DNA of 21,860 nucleotides from Firmicutes bacterium UBA1764 (lineage in GTDB: Bacteria; Bacillota; Clostridia; Peptostreptococcales; Anaerovoracaceae): the NCBI GenBank assembly GCA_002315535.1, contig DCHA01000061.1, positions 1 to 21,860 of the forward strand, written 5' to 3'. The notes beneath the pieces are model-generated. The model did not search any database. It was not told the origin of the DNA and worked only from the letters and a program-made list of their open reading frames with translations. Position numbers and translations under genes: made by a program. Each line of letters opens with the position of its first letter. Position 1 is the stretch's first letter. Positions 13,676 through 21,860 of this stretch are shown here, in pieces.

Positions 13676-14942
13676 AATAATGAAATTCAGTGAGGTCTCC
13701 AAGGAAGAAATCTTTGCAAGACCCGAAGGTATATCCAATGTCGGAAACATAGTTGATGACATTATTGCAGACGTAAGAGCAAACGGCGATGCCGCTCTTT
13801 ACAAATACACCGAAAAATTTGATAAGGCAAAGCTTACGAGCCTCGAGCTGTCCGCCGAAGAGATTGAAGCTGCAATGAATGCGGTTCCAAAGGAGTTTCT
13901 CGAAATACTCAAAAAAGCTGCCGAAAACATCAGATTCTTTCATGCGGCGCAGCTTAGGGAAGGCTTTAAGCTTGAAAAGGAAGACGGCGTAGTGCTTGGC
14001 CAAAAGCTTATGCCTGTAGAAAAAGCGGGTCTTTACGTTCCGGGAGGCACAGCCGCATATCCATCAACAGTTCTGATGGATGCTATCCCCGCAAAGATTG
14101 CCGGAGTTAAGGAGCTTGTCATTACTACCCCTTGCGGACCGGATGGAAAGCTGCCAAGCGCAATTATCGCTGCGGCAAAGATTGCCGGCGTAGACAGAAT
14201 ATTTAAAATTGGCGGAGCTCAGGCAATTGCTGCCCTCGCCTATGGAACAGAAAGCGTACCAAAGGTTGACAAGATTGTTGGCCCGGGAAATGCGTTTGTT
14301 GCAGAAGCAAAGCGCCGCGTATACGGAGCAGTATCAATTGATATGATTGCAGGCCCAAGCGAAATACTTGTTGTTGCAGATTCAAAATCAAATCCAAAGC
14401 ATCTCGCTGCGGATCTTCTGTCTCAGGCGGAACATGATAAGCTTGCAAGCGCAGTTCTTGTTTGTGACAGCGAGGCTCTGGCAAATGCGGTTGCAGAAGA
14501 AATCGAAGATCAGCTAATGACACTTGAGCGTGAAGATATTGCACGTGCATCGATTGATAACAATGGTAAAATTATTATTGCAACTAACCTCATGGAGGCT
14601 ATCGATGTCGCAAACGAAATCGCTCCGGAGCATCTTGAGCTCGTAGTAGACGAGCCATTTGAGCTCTTAGAGCATGTAAGAAATGCAGGCTCCGTATTCC
14701 TCGGAAGATATTGCCCGGAGGCTCTCGGAGACTACATGGCAGGCCCTAACCACACATTGCCAACAAGCGGAAGCGCAAGATTCTCAAGCCCACTTTCCGT
14801 TGATGATTTTATTAAGAAAACACAATACATTTATTATACAAAGGAAGCCCTTGATAAATTAGCGGATGACGTTGCATACTTTGCAAATACGGAGGGACTT
14901 ACCGGACATGCGGCGAGCGCATTAGTACGAGGAAAGAAATAA
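13668..14942 (+). CDS. hisD: Histidinol dehydrogenase
   Basis: Oxidises L-histidinol to L-histidine in two NAD-dependent steps, with a catalytic zinc. In this 424-residue protein the zinc ligands are Q253 and H256 (SQAEHDKLASA), D355 (LGDYMAGPNH) and H414 (LTGHAA), and the catalytic pair E321-H322 is in APEHLEL. VPGGTAAYPSTVLM and VGPGNAFVAEAKR are hallmark segments. The first ATG at 13668 overlaps hisG by 8 bases and has AGGA about 8 bases upstream; an in-frame ATG at 13680 would shorten the protein by four residues and cannot be excluded. Confidence 0.96.
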   Translation: MIKIMKFSEVSKEEIFARPEGISNVGNIVDDIIADVRANGDAALYKYTEKFDKAKLTSLELSAEEIEAAMNAVPKEFLEILKKAAENIRFFHAAQLREGFKLEKEDGVVLGQKLMPVEKAGLYVPGGTAAYPSTVLMDAIPAKIAGVKELVITTPCGPDGKLPSAIIAAAKIAGVDRIFKIGGAQAIAALAYGTESVPKVDKIVGPGNAFVAEAKRRVYGAVSIDMIAGPSEILVVADSKSNPKHLAADLLSQAEHDKLASAVLVCDSEALANAVAEEIEDQLMTLEREDIARASIDNNGKIIIATNLMEAIDVANEIAPEHLELVVDEPFELLEHVRNAGSVFLGRYCPEALGDYMAGPNHTLPTSGSARFSSPLSVDDFIKKTQYIYYTKEALDKLADDVAYFANTEGLTGHAASALVRGKK

Positions 14943-14943
14943 T

Positions 14944-16008
14944 ATGAGTACATTCTTTAGTAGTAAATACGACAAATTAACTCCATACACTCCGGGCGAG
15001 CAGCCTCAGAATATGAAGTATGTAAAGCTCAACACAAACGAAAGCCCTTTTAATCCATCACCGAAGGCTCAGGCATTAGCAAAAGAAGCTATTAAAAATC
15101 TTCAACTTTATTCAGACCCTGTTTGCGGAAAGCTTCTTGACTGCGTTGTTAAGATTTACGATGTAAACCGTGATGAGATTATGTTTGTAAACGGTTCTGA
15201 TGAAGCTCTGAACTTCTGCGTTATGGCCTACTGTGATGATAAGACAGGCGCCGCATCTGCAGACATCAGCTATGGCTTCTATCCTGTAATCATGAGCCTG
15301 AACAATGTTGATTATCAGACCATTCCATTAAAGGATGATTTTACAATTGACGTAAACGATTATAAAAATCTTGGCAGAACAATCTTTATTGCAAACCCGA
15401 ACGCCCCAACAGGTATTGCGCTCGAGCCTGAAGCAATCGAAGAGATTATTAAATCAAATCCAAATAACATCGTTGTAGTTGATGAAGCCTACGTAGATTT
15501 CGGCGCAAACAGCTGTCTGCCTCTGATTAAGAAATACGATAACGTTCTCGTTGTGCAGACCTTCTCAAAGTCCAGATCACTGGCAGGTGGAAGACTTGGC
15601 TTTGTTGCCGGAAATCCAAAGCTTATTCAGGACCTAAATACAATCAGATATTCAACAAATCCGTATAATATCAATTCTGTCACAATGGCGGCCGGAGTCG
15701 GCGCTCTTGAAGATGTTGATTACTTTAAATCAAACTGCAAGACAATTGCAGAGAACAGAGATTATCTTGTAAGCGGACTTAATGCACTCGGATTTAACGT
15801 TCTGCCATCAAAGGCAAATTTCGTATTCGCCGAGAGTAATGACATCTCCGGCCTGAAGCTTTATCAAGAGCTGAAGGAGCGCGGCGTATTAGTCAGACAC
15901 TTTGAAACAGGAAAGATTAAGAACTTTAACAGAATTACCGTCGGAAGCAAGCAGCAGCTTGATGTACTTCTGAATACAATCAAAGAAATCTTAAAGGAGA
16001 AAAAATGA
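14944..16008 (+). CDS. hisC: Histidinol-phosphate aminotransferase
   Basis: A 354-residue PLP-dependent, fold-type I aminotransferase that converts imidazole-acetol phosphate to histidinol phosphate. Expected residues are visible: LNTNESPF near the N-terminus, NPNAPTG (151-157), D180 and Y183 in VVDEAYVDF, the PLP lysine K209 in TFSKSRSLAG, and R217 in GGRLGF. It starts one base after the hisD stop codon, with GAGGAAAG upstream, and its TGA overlaps the start of hisB (ATGA), so translation of the two is probably coupled. The his context separates it from general aromatic aminotransferases. Confidence 0.95.
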   Translation: MSTFFSSKYDKLTPYTPGEQPQNMKYVKLNTNESPFNPSPKAQALAKEAIKNLQLYSDPVCGKLLDCVVKIYDVNRDEIMFVNGSDEALNFCVMAYCDDKTGAASADISYGFYPVIMSLNNVDYQTIPLKDDFTIDVNDYKNLGRTIFIANPNAPTGIALEPEAIEEIIKSNPNNIVVVDEAYVDFGANSCLPLIKKYDNVLVVQTFSKSRSLAGGRLGFVAGNPKLIQDLNTIRYSTNPYNINSVTMAAGVGALEDVDYFKSNCKTIAENRDYLVSGLNALGFNVLPSKANFVFAESNDISGLKLYQELKERGVLVRHFETGKIKNFNRITVGSKQQLDVLLNTIKEILKEKK

Positions 16009-16592
16009 GAAGCGCAGAAATAGTTCGCACAACTAAAGAAACCGATATTAGGCTTTCTCTTAATATTGACGGGACAGGCAAGGCAGACATCGATACAGGC
16101 GTCGGCTTTCTCGATCACATGCTCACCCTCTTTGCGATTCACGGAAAATTTGATCTTGCGGTAAGCTGCAAGGGTGATACCTATGTAGATGATCACCACT
16201 CCGTTGAAGATATCGGGATAGCACTTGGGGAAGCCTTTGCGAAAGCAATGGGCGATAAGAAAGGTATCTCAAGATATGCAGGACAGTGGCTCCCCATGGA
16301 TGAGGCTTTAGTTCTATGCTGCATTGATATTTCGGGCAGAGGTTATTTAAACTACGATTTACACATTCCGTCACCTAAGGTCGGAAGCTTTGATACAGAG
16401 CTTGTAGAAGAATTCTTTATTGCATTTTGCCGTAATTCAGACATTTGCTTGCACCTAAAGCAATTTGACGGGAAGAACTCTCATCACATCATAGAGGCTT
16501 CATTTAAGGCCGCAGGAAGGGCCTTAAGACAGGCATTCACGATTGATCCGGCATTTGCAAATGAGATTCCATCATCGAAAGGAGTTCTCTAA
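16005..16592 (+). CDS. hisB: Imidazoleglycerol-phosphate dehydratase
   Basis: Dehydrates imidazole-glycerol phosphate to imidazole-acetol phosphate using a di-manganese site. The 195-residue chain is the single-function form without a phosphatase domain; the phosphatase is provided by the PHP-type gene at the operon end. Metal-binding motifs are H38 and H46 in FLDHMLTLFAIHG, H64, H65 and E68 in DDHHSVEDIG, and H160, H161 and E164 in KNSHHIIEASFK. Its ATG overlaps the hisC stop by four bases; its own stop overlaps the hisH start as TAATG. Confidence 0.97.
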   Translation: MRSAEIVRTTKETDIRLSLNIDGTGKADIDTGVGFLDHMLTLFAIHGKFDLAVSCKGDTYVDDHHSVEDIGIALGEAFAKAMGDKKGISRYAGQWLPMDEALVLCCIDISGRGYLNYDLHIPSPKVGSFDTELVEEFFIAFCRNSDICLHLKQFDGKNSHHIIEASFKAAGRALRQAFTIDPAFANEIPSSKGVL

Positions 16593-17203
16593 TGACCGTT
16601 ATAGTTGATTACGGTGTCGGAAATCTGTTTTCGCTCAGAAGCTCCTTTGCGGCAATCGGAACTGATGTCAGCTTTACAAAGGATCCTAAAATTGTTGAGA
16701 CAGCAGATAAAATCATTCTGCCGGGCGTTGGAGCCTTCTGCGATGCATCGCAAAAGCTAAGGGAAACAGGCATGCAGGAAGCGGTACTAAATGCCGCCGC
16801 AAAGGGCACCCCCCTTCTTGGCGTTTGCCTCGGAATGCAGCTGCTCTTTGACAGAAGCTTTGAAAACGGAGAGTACGAAGGCCTCGGACTGATTAAGGGC
16901 GATGTAATAGGTCTTAAGGATATTATTCCACAGGGTCTTAAAATCCCACAAATCGGATGGAACGCCCTTTCGTTTACAAAGGACTGCCCTCTATTTAACA
17001 GGATAAACGAGGGCGACTGCGTCTACTTTGTTCATTCATATGCGGCTGTCGGCGTAGAGGACGCTCTGGCGGCAACTACTGAATACGGCGCAATCGTTAC
17101 AGCCGCAGTTCAAAAGGATAATATTTTCGGATGTCAGTTCCATCCTGAAAAAAGCGGCGAAGTAGGACTTAATATTTTAAAAGCATTTTGTGAGGACATT
17201 TAA
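16592..17203 (+). CDS. hisH: Imidazole glycerol phosphate synthase, glutaminase subunit
   Basis: A class I glutamine amidotransferase of 203 residues that supplies ammonia to HisF. The catalytic triad is complete: C79 in GVCLGMQLLF, and H184 and E186 in QFHPEKSG. VDYGVGNLFSL at the N-terminus and YFVHSY are typical of HisH. Start and stop codons both overlap their neighbours as TAATG (hisB before, hisA after), so translation is likely coupled along hisB-H-A-F. Confidence 0.97.
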   Translation: MTVIVDYGVGNLFSLRSSFAAIGTDVSFTKDPKIVETADKIILPGVGAFCDASQKLRETGMQEAVLNAAAKGTPLLGVCLGMQLLFDRSFENGEYEGLGLIKGDVIGLKDIIPQGLKIPQIGWNALSFTKDCPLFNRINEGDCVYFVHSYAAVGVEDALAATTEYGAIVTAAVQKDNIFGCQFHPEKSGEVGLNILKAFCEDI

Positions 17204-17916
17204 TGATAATCTTTCCTGCAATTGATATTGTGCAAGGCAAAGCAGTTCGCCTCTTTAAGGGCGACTACAATCAAATGACTGTTTATAATGAAAATCCGTC
17301 ATCCGTTGCCTTGGATTTTAAGGCTGCCGGAGCAAGCCACATTCATATTGTGGACCTCGAAGGCGCAAAGAACGGCCTTACACCTAATATTGAAACCGTT
17401 AAGAAAATAAAAAAAGAAAGCGGACTCTTTGCTGAAATCGGTGGAGGTGTTCGAAGCATAGATGTTATAGAAGCCTATCTCGATGCCGGGCTCGACAGAG
17501 TCATACTCGGAACAGCCGCAGTAAATGACAACGAGTTTCTAAAGGAAGCACTGAAAAAATACGGCGAAAAAATTGCTGTAGGAATAGACATAAAAGATGG
17601 CTTTGTTGCGATTAAGGGCTGGACTGAGAAATCCAATCTTGATGCTTTTGATTTTGCGAAAAGCATGCAGGATATGGGCGCAGGAACTCTTATTTGCACA
17701 GACATATCAAAGGATGGCGCTATGCAGGGAACAAACAGAGAGCTGTACAGCAAGCTTTCATCCGAGCTAAGCATAAACATTACCGCATCCGGAGGCGTAT
17801 CAAGTATGGATGACGTAAAGCATCTCGCATCTATGAACCTGTACGCTGCAATCATCGGTAAAGCATATTACACCGGAGCTATTGATTTAGCCTCCGCAAT
17901 AAAGGCAGCAGAATAA
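17203..17916 (+). CDS. hisA: ProFAR isomerase
   Basis: A 237-residue beta/alpha-barrel enzyme that isomerises the phosphoribosylformimino-AICAR ribotide (ProFAR to PRFAR), the substrate of HisF-HisH. Catalytic acids are D8 (FPAIDIVQGKAV) and the second aspartate of the barrel, D129 (AVGIDI); the phosphate-binding loops are GGGVRS (80-85) and ASGGVSS. TDISKDGAMQGTN is a family signature. The start shares bases with the hisH stop and the stop with the hisF start. Confidence 0.96.
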   Translation: MIIFPAIDIVQGKAVRLFKGDYNQMTVYNENPSSVALDFKAAGASHIHIVDLEGAKNGLTPNIETVKKIKKESGLFAEIGGGVRSIDVIEAYLDAGLDRVILGTAAVNDNEFLKEALKKYGEKIAVGIDIKDGFVAIKGWTEKSNLDAFDFAKSMQDMGAGTLICTDISKDGAMQGTNRELYSKLSSELSINITASGGVSSMDDVKHLASMNLYAAIIGKAYYTGAIDLASAIKAAE

Positions 17917-18674
17917 TGATTACAAAAAGAATAATACCCTGCCTTGACGTTAAGGACGGAAGGGTCGTAAAGGGAATCAACTTCAAAGGATTAAACGACG
18001 TGGCATCGCCTGTTGAGCTTGCGGAATATTACAGCAGCTGCGGCGCAGACGAGCTTGTTTTCTATGACATCACAGCATCAAGCGACGGCAGGAAGCTGTT
18101 TACGGATATACTTACCGAGACCGCAAGAAGAGTGTTTATTCCGCTTACTGTCGGCGGTGGAATAAACTCAGTAGACGATTTTGACAGAGTGCTAAAGTGT
18201 GGCGCCGATAAGGTCAGCGTAAACAGTGGCGCAATTAAAGACCCCTCATTAGTCGAAAAGGCCGCAAAGCTTTACGGAAGCCAATGCGTCGTTCTGTCTG
18301 CGGATATAAAGCGTGTGGACGGAGAGTTTAGAATATTTGCCAAGGGAGGCAGAGAGGACACAGGGCTTGAAGCAATCAGCTGGATCAAGAGATGCGTGGA
18401 CTTAGGCGCCGGAGAGATAGTCGTGAACTCCATTGACACCGATGGCGTAAAGAAAGGCTTTGACCTTGAGATGCTAAAGCAGGTATGCGACGTCGTTAAT
18501 GTTCCGGTTATTGCATCAGGTGGAGCTGGTGCAATAGAAGATTTTATAACATTGTTTAATTCGGTTCCGGGCGTTGACGCGGGACTTGCCGCTTCGATCT
18601 TCCATTTCGGAGAGGTTCAAATTAAAGATCTAAAACTGGAAATGAAAAAAGCCGGTATACCAAGCCGTCTGTAA
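17916..18674 (+). CDS. hisF: Imidazole glycerol phosphate synthase, cyclase subunit
   Basis: A 252-residue barrel protein that uses ammonia from HisH to cyclise PRFAR to imidazole-glycerol phosphate and AICAR. The two catalytic aspartates sit at the canonical positions, D11 (IPCLDVKDGRVVKG) and D130 (VLSADIKRV). TVGGGINS (78-85) and ASGGAGAIEDF form phosphate-binding loops. The start overlaps the hisA stop as TAATG. A 9-base gap with GGAG follows before hisI. Confidence 0.97.
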   Translation: MITKRIIPCLDVKDGRVVKGINFKGLNDVASPVELAEYYSSCGADELVFYDITASSDGRKLFTDILTETARRVFIPLTVGGGINSVDDFDRVLKCGADKVSVNSGAIKDPSLVEKAAKLYGSQCVVLSADIKRVDGEFRIFAKGGREDTGLEAISWIKRCVDLGAGEIVVNSIDTDGVKKGFDLEMLKQVCDVVNVPVIASGGAGAIEDFITLFNSVPGVDAGLAASIFHFGEVQIKDLKLEMKKAGIPSRL

Positions 18675-18683
18675 GGAGAATAT

Positions 18684-19334
18684 ATGATTAATATTGATGA
18701 ACTTAAATTTGATGAAAAAGGTCTTATACCCGCAATCGTGCAGGATGCCGACAGCGGCAAGGTATTAACCCTTGCGTATATGAACAAAGAAAGTCTGCAG
18801 ATCTCTTTGGAAAAGCAGCTCACTTGCTTTTGGAGCCGCTCAAGACAGGAGCTCTGGCTTAAAGGCGAAACCAGCGGTAACCTCCAGCACATTGTTTCCA
18901 TTGATGCAGACTGCGACAAGGATGCTTTAGTAGTAAAGGTTAATCCGGACGGACCGGCTTGCCACCTTGGAACATTCTCATGCTTTGAAAACCCGGTATT
19001 TAAGAGCGACGAAAACGAAGGCTTCTCACTTGATACTCTCATGAATCTAATAGAAGGCAGAAAGCAGTCTATGCAGGAGGGATCCTACACAAGCTATCTT
19101 TTCGAAAAAGGAATTGACAAGATTCTAAAGAAAATCGGAGAGGAATCAACTGAGGTTATCATCGCCGCAAAGGCCGATGATAAAAATGAAACTATCTATG
19201 AAGTTGCCGATCTGGTTTATCATGTAATGGTGATGATGATTCAGCAGGGCATCAGCCTGGAGGATATCAGAGCAGAGCTTAAATCAAGACACATAATCGA
19301 TCACAAGGTTAAGCAGGAAAAGATGACAAAGTAA
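18684..19334 (+). CDS. hisI: Bifunctional phosphoribosyl-AMP cyclohydrolase / phosphoribosyl-ATP pyrophosphohydrolase
   Basis: A 216-residue fusion covering steps two and three of the pathway (HisIE). The N-terminal cyclohydrolase (about 1-110) has the zinc and magnesium site DADCDKD (74-80) with further cysteines C93 and C100 in PACHLGTFSC. The C-terminal MazG-like pyrophosphohydrolase (about 115-205) has GEESTEVIIAAK (152-163) and EVADLVYH (173-180). Starts after GGAG at 8-9 bases; its stop overlaps the next gene as TAATG. Confidence 0.96.
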   Translation: MINIDELKFDEKGLIPAIVQDADSGKVLTLAYMNKESLQISLEKQLTCFWSRSRQELWLKGETSGNLQHIVSIDADCDKDALVVKVNPDGPACHLGTFSCFENPVFKSDENEGFSLDTLMNLIEGRKQSMQEGSYTSYLFEKGIDKILKKIGEESTEVIIAAKADDKNETIYEVADLVYHVMVMMIQQGISLEDIRAELKSRHIIDHKVKQEKMTK

Positions 19335-20086
19335 TGGTACTTAAGGATTTACACGTACACACAAATTATTGCGATGGCAAGGACAAGCCTGAAGATATTG
19401 TTCTTGCGGCTATTGATATGGGAATGAAAACCCTTGGCTTTTCCGGCCACGGGTATACTTATTTTGACGAATCATACTGCATGTCAAAAGAAGGAACTGA
19501 GGAGTACAAGAAAGAAATCGCAAGCTTAAAGGAAAAGTATTCAGACCAAATTGAAATCCTGTGCGGCGTTGAAAGAGATATGTACACAACAGAAGACACA
19601 TCCTCATTTGATTATGTCATCGGATCTCTGCACTACATCCTTGTGGATGGAGAGTATATTCCTGTTGATTGGAAGTACGAAATCATAAAGGATGCCGCTG
19701 ATAAATATTTTGGCGGCGATATGACAGCTCTGGCAGTGTACTACTTAGACGCTGTTTCCGAAGTCGCTGAAAGAACAAAGTGCACCATTGTCGGACACTT
19801 TGATTTAATAACTAAATTCAACGAAAACGAACAGACAATTGATGTGACCAACCCGCGATACATTTCAGCTTACAAGAAGGCTATCGACAGGATAATGGAA
19901 AGCTGCAAGCTGTTTGAGATTAACACCGGAGCTATTTCCAGGGGCTACAGAAGCTCTCCGTATCCGAGTCCTGAAATTATTGAATACATAAAAAACAAAG
20001 GCGGAGAATTTATTCTCTCAAGCGATGCCCACACCAAAGAGGGCCTCTGCTACGCCTTTGATAAATACGAAAGCTTACTGCTTTAA
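19334..20086 (+). CDS. hisK: PHP-family histidinol-phosphatase
   Basis: A 250-residue PHP-domain phosphatase that removes phosphate from histidinol phosphate, the step before HisD. Metal ligands visible are H7 and H9 (DLHVHTNYCD), D14, H39 (FSGHGY), E80 (GVERDMY), H100 (GSLHYI), the His of VGHFDL, and DAH near the C-terminus (SSDAHTKEGL). It belongs to the HisJ/HisK class found in Bacillota, not the HAD-type HisB-N phosphatase. The ATG overlaps the hisI stop as TAATG, so it is a full member of the operon and completes a pathway whose hisB lacks phosphatase activity. Confidence 0.93.
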   Translation: MVLKDLHVHTNYCDGKDKPEDIVLAAIDMGMKTLGFSGHGYTYFDESYCMSKEGTEEYKKEIASLKEKYSDQIEILCGVERDMYTTEDTSSFDYVIGSLHYILVDGEYIPVDWKYEIIKDAADKYFGGDMTALAVYYLDAVSEVAERTKCTIVGHFDLITKFNENEQTIDVTNPRYISAYKKAIDRIMESCKLFEINTGAISRGYRSSPYPSPEIIEYIKNKGGEFILSSDAHTKEGLCYAFDKYESLLL

Positions 20087-20100
20087 TTAATCTATTTTTT
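20070..20100. terminator. Weak hairpin after the his operon
   Basis: AAAGC (20070-20074) pairs with GCTTT (20080-20084) around TTACT, overlapping the end of hisK, followed after some A/T bases by TTTTTT. It is short and could act in both directions between convergent units. It is the only terminator-like element here and is not convincing on its own. Confidence 0.3.
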
Positions 20101-20102
20101 AA

Positions 20103-20342
20103 CTATATAATATCCATTGCGACAAACATTCCATCGCGCATTGCCTGGAGTATACGAGCCGGTCTCTTACAATCTCCGACAATATTTGTGCGTGGACATA
20201 CTGTCATGAGCTCATGCAGCTCTTCAGTATTTGCTCTTACGCCAAGAGCGTAATAAATCTTGTCCGCTTCGTATGCGCGCTCTGCGCCATCCTTATCTAC
20301 TGCATAGACTTTAATTGTAAAAATTGATAATATGCGATTCAT
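20103..20342 (-). pseudogene. C-terminal remnant of a large FAD/NADH-dependent oxidoreductase
   Basis: Seventy-nine codons can be read from ATG 20342, five bases after the fprA-like stop codon. The stretch KVYAVDKDGAERAYEADKIY, then ALGVRANTEEL, and finally NIVGDCKRPARILQAMRDGM matches the end of the NAD-binding and FAD-closing part of old-yellow-enzyme-type NADH oxidases and enoate reductases (normally about 640-670 residues). Everything before this is missing: no flavin barrel, no iron-sulphur cysteines, no GxGxxG. It is therefore most likely a deletion remnant left beside the flavodiiron gene. Whether the short frame is still translated by coupling is unknown; the upstream ribosome site is weak. 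Confidence 0.6.
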
Positions 20343-20347
20343 TTTCT

Positions 20348-21469
20348 TTACCACTCGATAGTAATATCTTCTGTTGCGGCTCCTCTGATTGTAGAAACCT
20401 TTTCGCAAAGCTCAATATCAAGGCCATCAAGAGCTACCTTCATACGATTTGCAGCATTTGGCATCCAGGAACCATTTTCAACAAGATATACCTTACGCTT
20501 TTTGTATGTGCGCTCCTTTAAGCGCTGAATGAACGAACCCATGAACGGGAACGGCTCGCCGTAATATGTCGGACTTGCAAGAAGTAAATGACTGTATTTA
20601 AAGGCATCTGCAAGTACCGTAAATACATCTGATCTTGCGAGATCGTATATTGAGACCTTTCTGCCTTCCTTTTTAAGATTATCTGCAAGCTTCTCAACCG
20701 CAGCCTTTGTATGTCCATATACAGAGCAATAGCAAATGCAAATGCCATCCTCCTCGTAGTCATAGTTTGCCCATGTCTTGTATAAGCTTACGTAGTAAGA
20801 GATGTTTTCTTTAAGCACAGGGCCATGTAGCGAGCAAATGGTTTCAATTGGCAGGCCTTCAATCTTTCCAAGAAGTTTTGCGGTCTGAACGCCGAACTTT
20901 CCTACTATGCTGAAGAAGTATCTTCTGGCTTCATCAACCCAATTATCCTCTACGTCTAATGTGCCGAACTTTCCAAAGGCATCAGCAGAGAATACCAGCT
21001 TCATTTCCGGTACATAGGTCATGATAACCTCTGGCCAATGAACCATAGGTGCTGTTACAAACTTTAAGGTATATTTGCCAAGGCTGAGCTCTGATCCATC
21101 TGCGACCTCAATTCTTCTGTCTGCGAAATCATCACCGAAGAAGCCCTTCATCATTGGGAAGGACTGCTTGTTTGAAACGATTACAGCATCAGGGTACTTA
21201 TCTGCAAAATATTTAATTCCAGCGGAATGATCAGGCTCCATGTGATGCACAATAAGATAATCAGGCTTGCGACCGTTTAATGCCATTTCAAGCTTTTCGT
21301 ACCATTCATCAATAAAGAATCTGTCCATGGTATCCATTACCGCAATCTTCTCATCAAGAACGACATAGGAATTATATGCCATTCCGTTTGGAGCCGGATA
21401 AAGTGATTCAAACAGATCTATTTGCTTGTCATTCACACCAATGTACTTTACATCATCATTAATATACAT
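20348..21469 (-). CDS. fprA: A-type flavoprotein / flavodiiron protein (oxygen or NO reductase)
   Basis: A 373-residue flavodiiron protein that reduces O2 to water (or NO to N2O) in anaerobes. The N-terminal beta-lactamase-like domain has the di-iron ligands H76, E78, D80 and H81 in HHMEPDHSAG, H144 (MVHWPE), D163 (FSADAFG) and H215 (LHGPV). The C-terminal flavodoxin domain (about 246-365) shows CYCSVYGHTKAAVE for FMN phosphate binding and LLASPTYYGE. No rubredoxin domain is fused, so an external rubredoxin or flavin reductase is needed. AAAGGTGA lies about 6 bases before the ATG. An amidohydrolase gene ends 19 bases upstream, suggesting co-transcription, though with no obvious functional tie. 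O2 versus NO preference cannot be read from sequence. Confidence 0.93.
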   Translation of the reverse strand: MYINDDVKYIGVNDKQIDLFESLYPAPNGMAYNSYVVLDEKIAVMDTMDRFFIDEWYEKLEMALNGRKPDYLIVHHMEPDHSAGIKYFADKYPDAVIVSNKQSFPMMKGFFGDDFADRRIEVADGSELSLGKYTLKFVTAPMVHWPEVIMTYVPEMKLVFSADAFGKFGTLDVEDNWVDEARRYFFSIVGKFGVQTAKLLGKIEGLPIETICSLHGPVLKENISYYVSLYKTWANYDYEEDGICICYCSVYGHTKAAVEKLADNLKKEGRKVSIYDLARSDVFTVLADAFKYSHLLLASPTYYGEPFPFMGSFIQRLKERTYKKRKVYLVENGSWMPNAANRMKVALDGLDIELCEKVSTIRGAATEDITIEW

Positions 21470-21488
21470 AGTATGTCACCTTTAATTC

Positions 21489-21860
21489 TTAAATTGCAAT
21501 GCTATCCAAAACCTCTTCTACTTCAGGATATTTATTAACAACAGGGTTTTCAATCAGCTGGCCGTTTATTACTACCATGGAAACATTTCTAAGTGCAGTG
21601 ATATCTTCCAGCGGATTTTCTTTTACAACAAACATGTCAGCTTTCTTGCCCTTTTCTATAGATCCGATCATCTGATCTACTCCTGCGATCTGCGCGTTAA
21701 CAAGTGTTGCTGTATGCAAAGCAAATGAATTTGATACTCCGCAGTACTTTACAAAGTAGAAAAGCTCTCTCCAAAGATTGTAATGGGTTACATAGCTGCA
21801 GGATGCGTCGGTTCCAAGACCAACAGGAACTCCGGCATTAAGCAGCTGCTTTGCAAGCTC
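21489..21860 (-). CDS. Amidohydrolase-family protein, C-terminal part only
   Basis: The open frame continues without a stop to the right window edge; 123 residues plus stop are visible. They read as the end of an amidohydrolase: GVPVGLGTDASCSYV contains the final metal or catalytic Asp of the barrel. ALHTATLVNAQIAGVDQMIG and SIEKGKKADMFVVKENPLED form the classic C-terminal closing strand shared by imidazolonepropionase-like enzymes. This stretch closely matches that group in style but does not fix a substrate. It differs clearly from the MtaD-like protein at 9954-11276. It is the upstream neighbour of the flavodiiron gene on the same strand, with a 19-base gap. Confidence 0.85.
   Translation of the reverse strand, partial: ELAKQLLNAGVPVGLGTDASCSYVTHYNLWRELFYFVKYCGVSNSFALHTATLVNAQIAGVDQMIGSIEKGKKADMFVVKENPLEDITALRNVSMVVINGQLIENPVVNKYPEVEEVLDSIAI

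Noticed and set aside
20348..21469. Flavodiiron protein as an NO-detoxifying NorV
   Set aside because: No fused rubredoxin domain and no norR/norW neighbours. Oxygen reduction is equally or more likely, so only the general family is called.

Overview
The window looks like a chromosomal segment of an anaerobic, low-to-moderate GC member of the Bacillota, class Clostridia. Genus is not decidable from sequence alone; an Anaerovoracaceae- or Lachnospiraceae-like lineage would fit. Grounds for this are an AddB/RexB-type nuclease, an oxygen-scavenging flavodiiron protein, a fermentation-type CoA-transferase, a PTS_EIIC_2-type permease, a RsbW/STAS partner-switching pair, and a Clostridia-style histidine operon with hisZ, short hisG, fused hisIE and a PHP-type phosphatase. 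No rRNA, tRNA, CRISPR array, integrase or transposase gene was seen. No gene-free stretch exceeds 300 bases; the longest is about 200 bases, between the divergent genes at 8881 and 9088.

Left part, minus strand (1-8881). A PTS IIC-like permease runs off the left edge. Next, in the direction of transcription, comes a metal-efflux unit with its own promoter: a free-standing heavy-metal-associated (HMA) protein and a Zn/Cd-type P1B ATPase lacking its N-terminal HMA domain, closed by a strong terminator. Upstream of it are a TauE/SafE permease and an addB/rexB-like gene that abut with zero spacing. Then come a REP-like 74-base inverted repeat, a UUCG-loop terminator, and a two-subunit CoA-transferase operon with its own promoter. 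A PAP2 phosphatase gene faces away from the next block.

Centre, plus strand (9088-12014). Four tightly spaced genes form one apparent operon ending in a perfect terminator: HD-domain phosphohydrolase, MtaD-like adenosine-derivative deaminase, STAS anti-anti-sigma factor and RsbW-like kinase. No PP2C phosphatase or sigma factor lies nearby, which makes this the least conventional gene set here.

Right part, plus strand (12031-20086). A complete histidine operon, hisZ-G-D-C-B-H-A-F-IE-K, covers PRPP to histidinol and L-histidine. Most junctions are overlapping stop/start codons, including four TAATG junctions and one ATGA junction.

Right end, minus strand (20103-21860). An amidohydrolase cut by the window edge is followed by a flavodiiron protein gene (fprA-like) and a short remnant of the C-terminus of a large FAD/NADH oxidoreductase.

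A theme across the window is promoter style. All seven promoters I could place have a TGn extended -10, and most lack a recognisable -35. Two of them (addB and the HD gene) sit so close to the start codon, without a Shine-Dalgarno sequence, that the mRNAs are predicted to be leaderless. I did not find a clearly new defence or mobile system; the HD-deaminase-STAS-kinase operon is the best candidate for undescribed biology.
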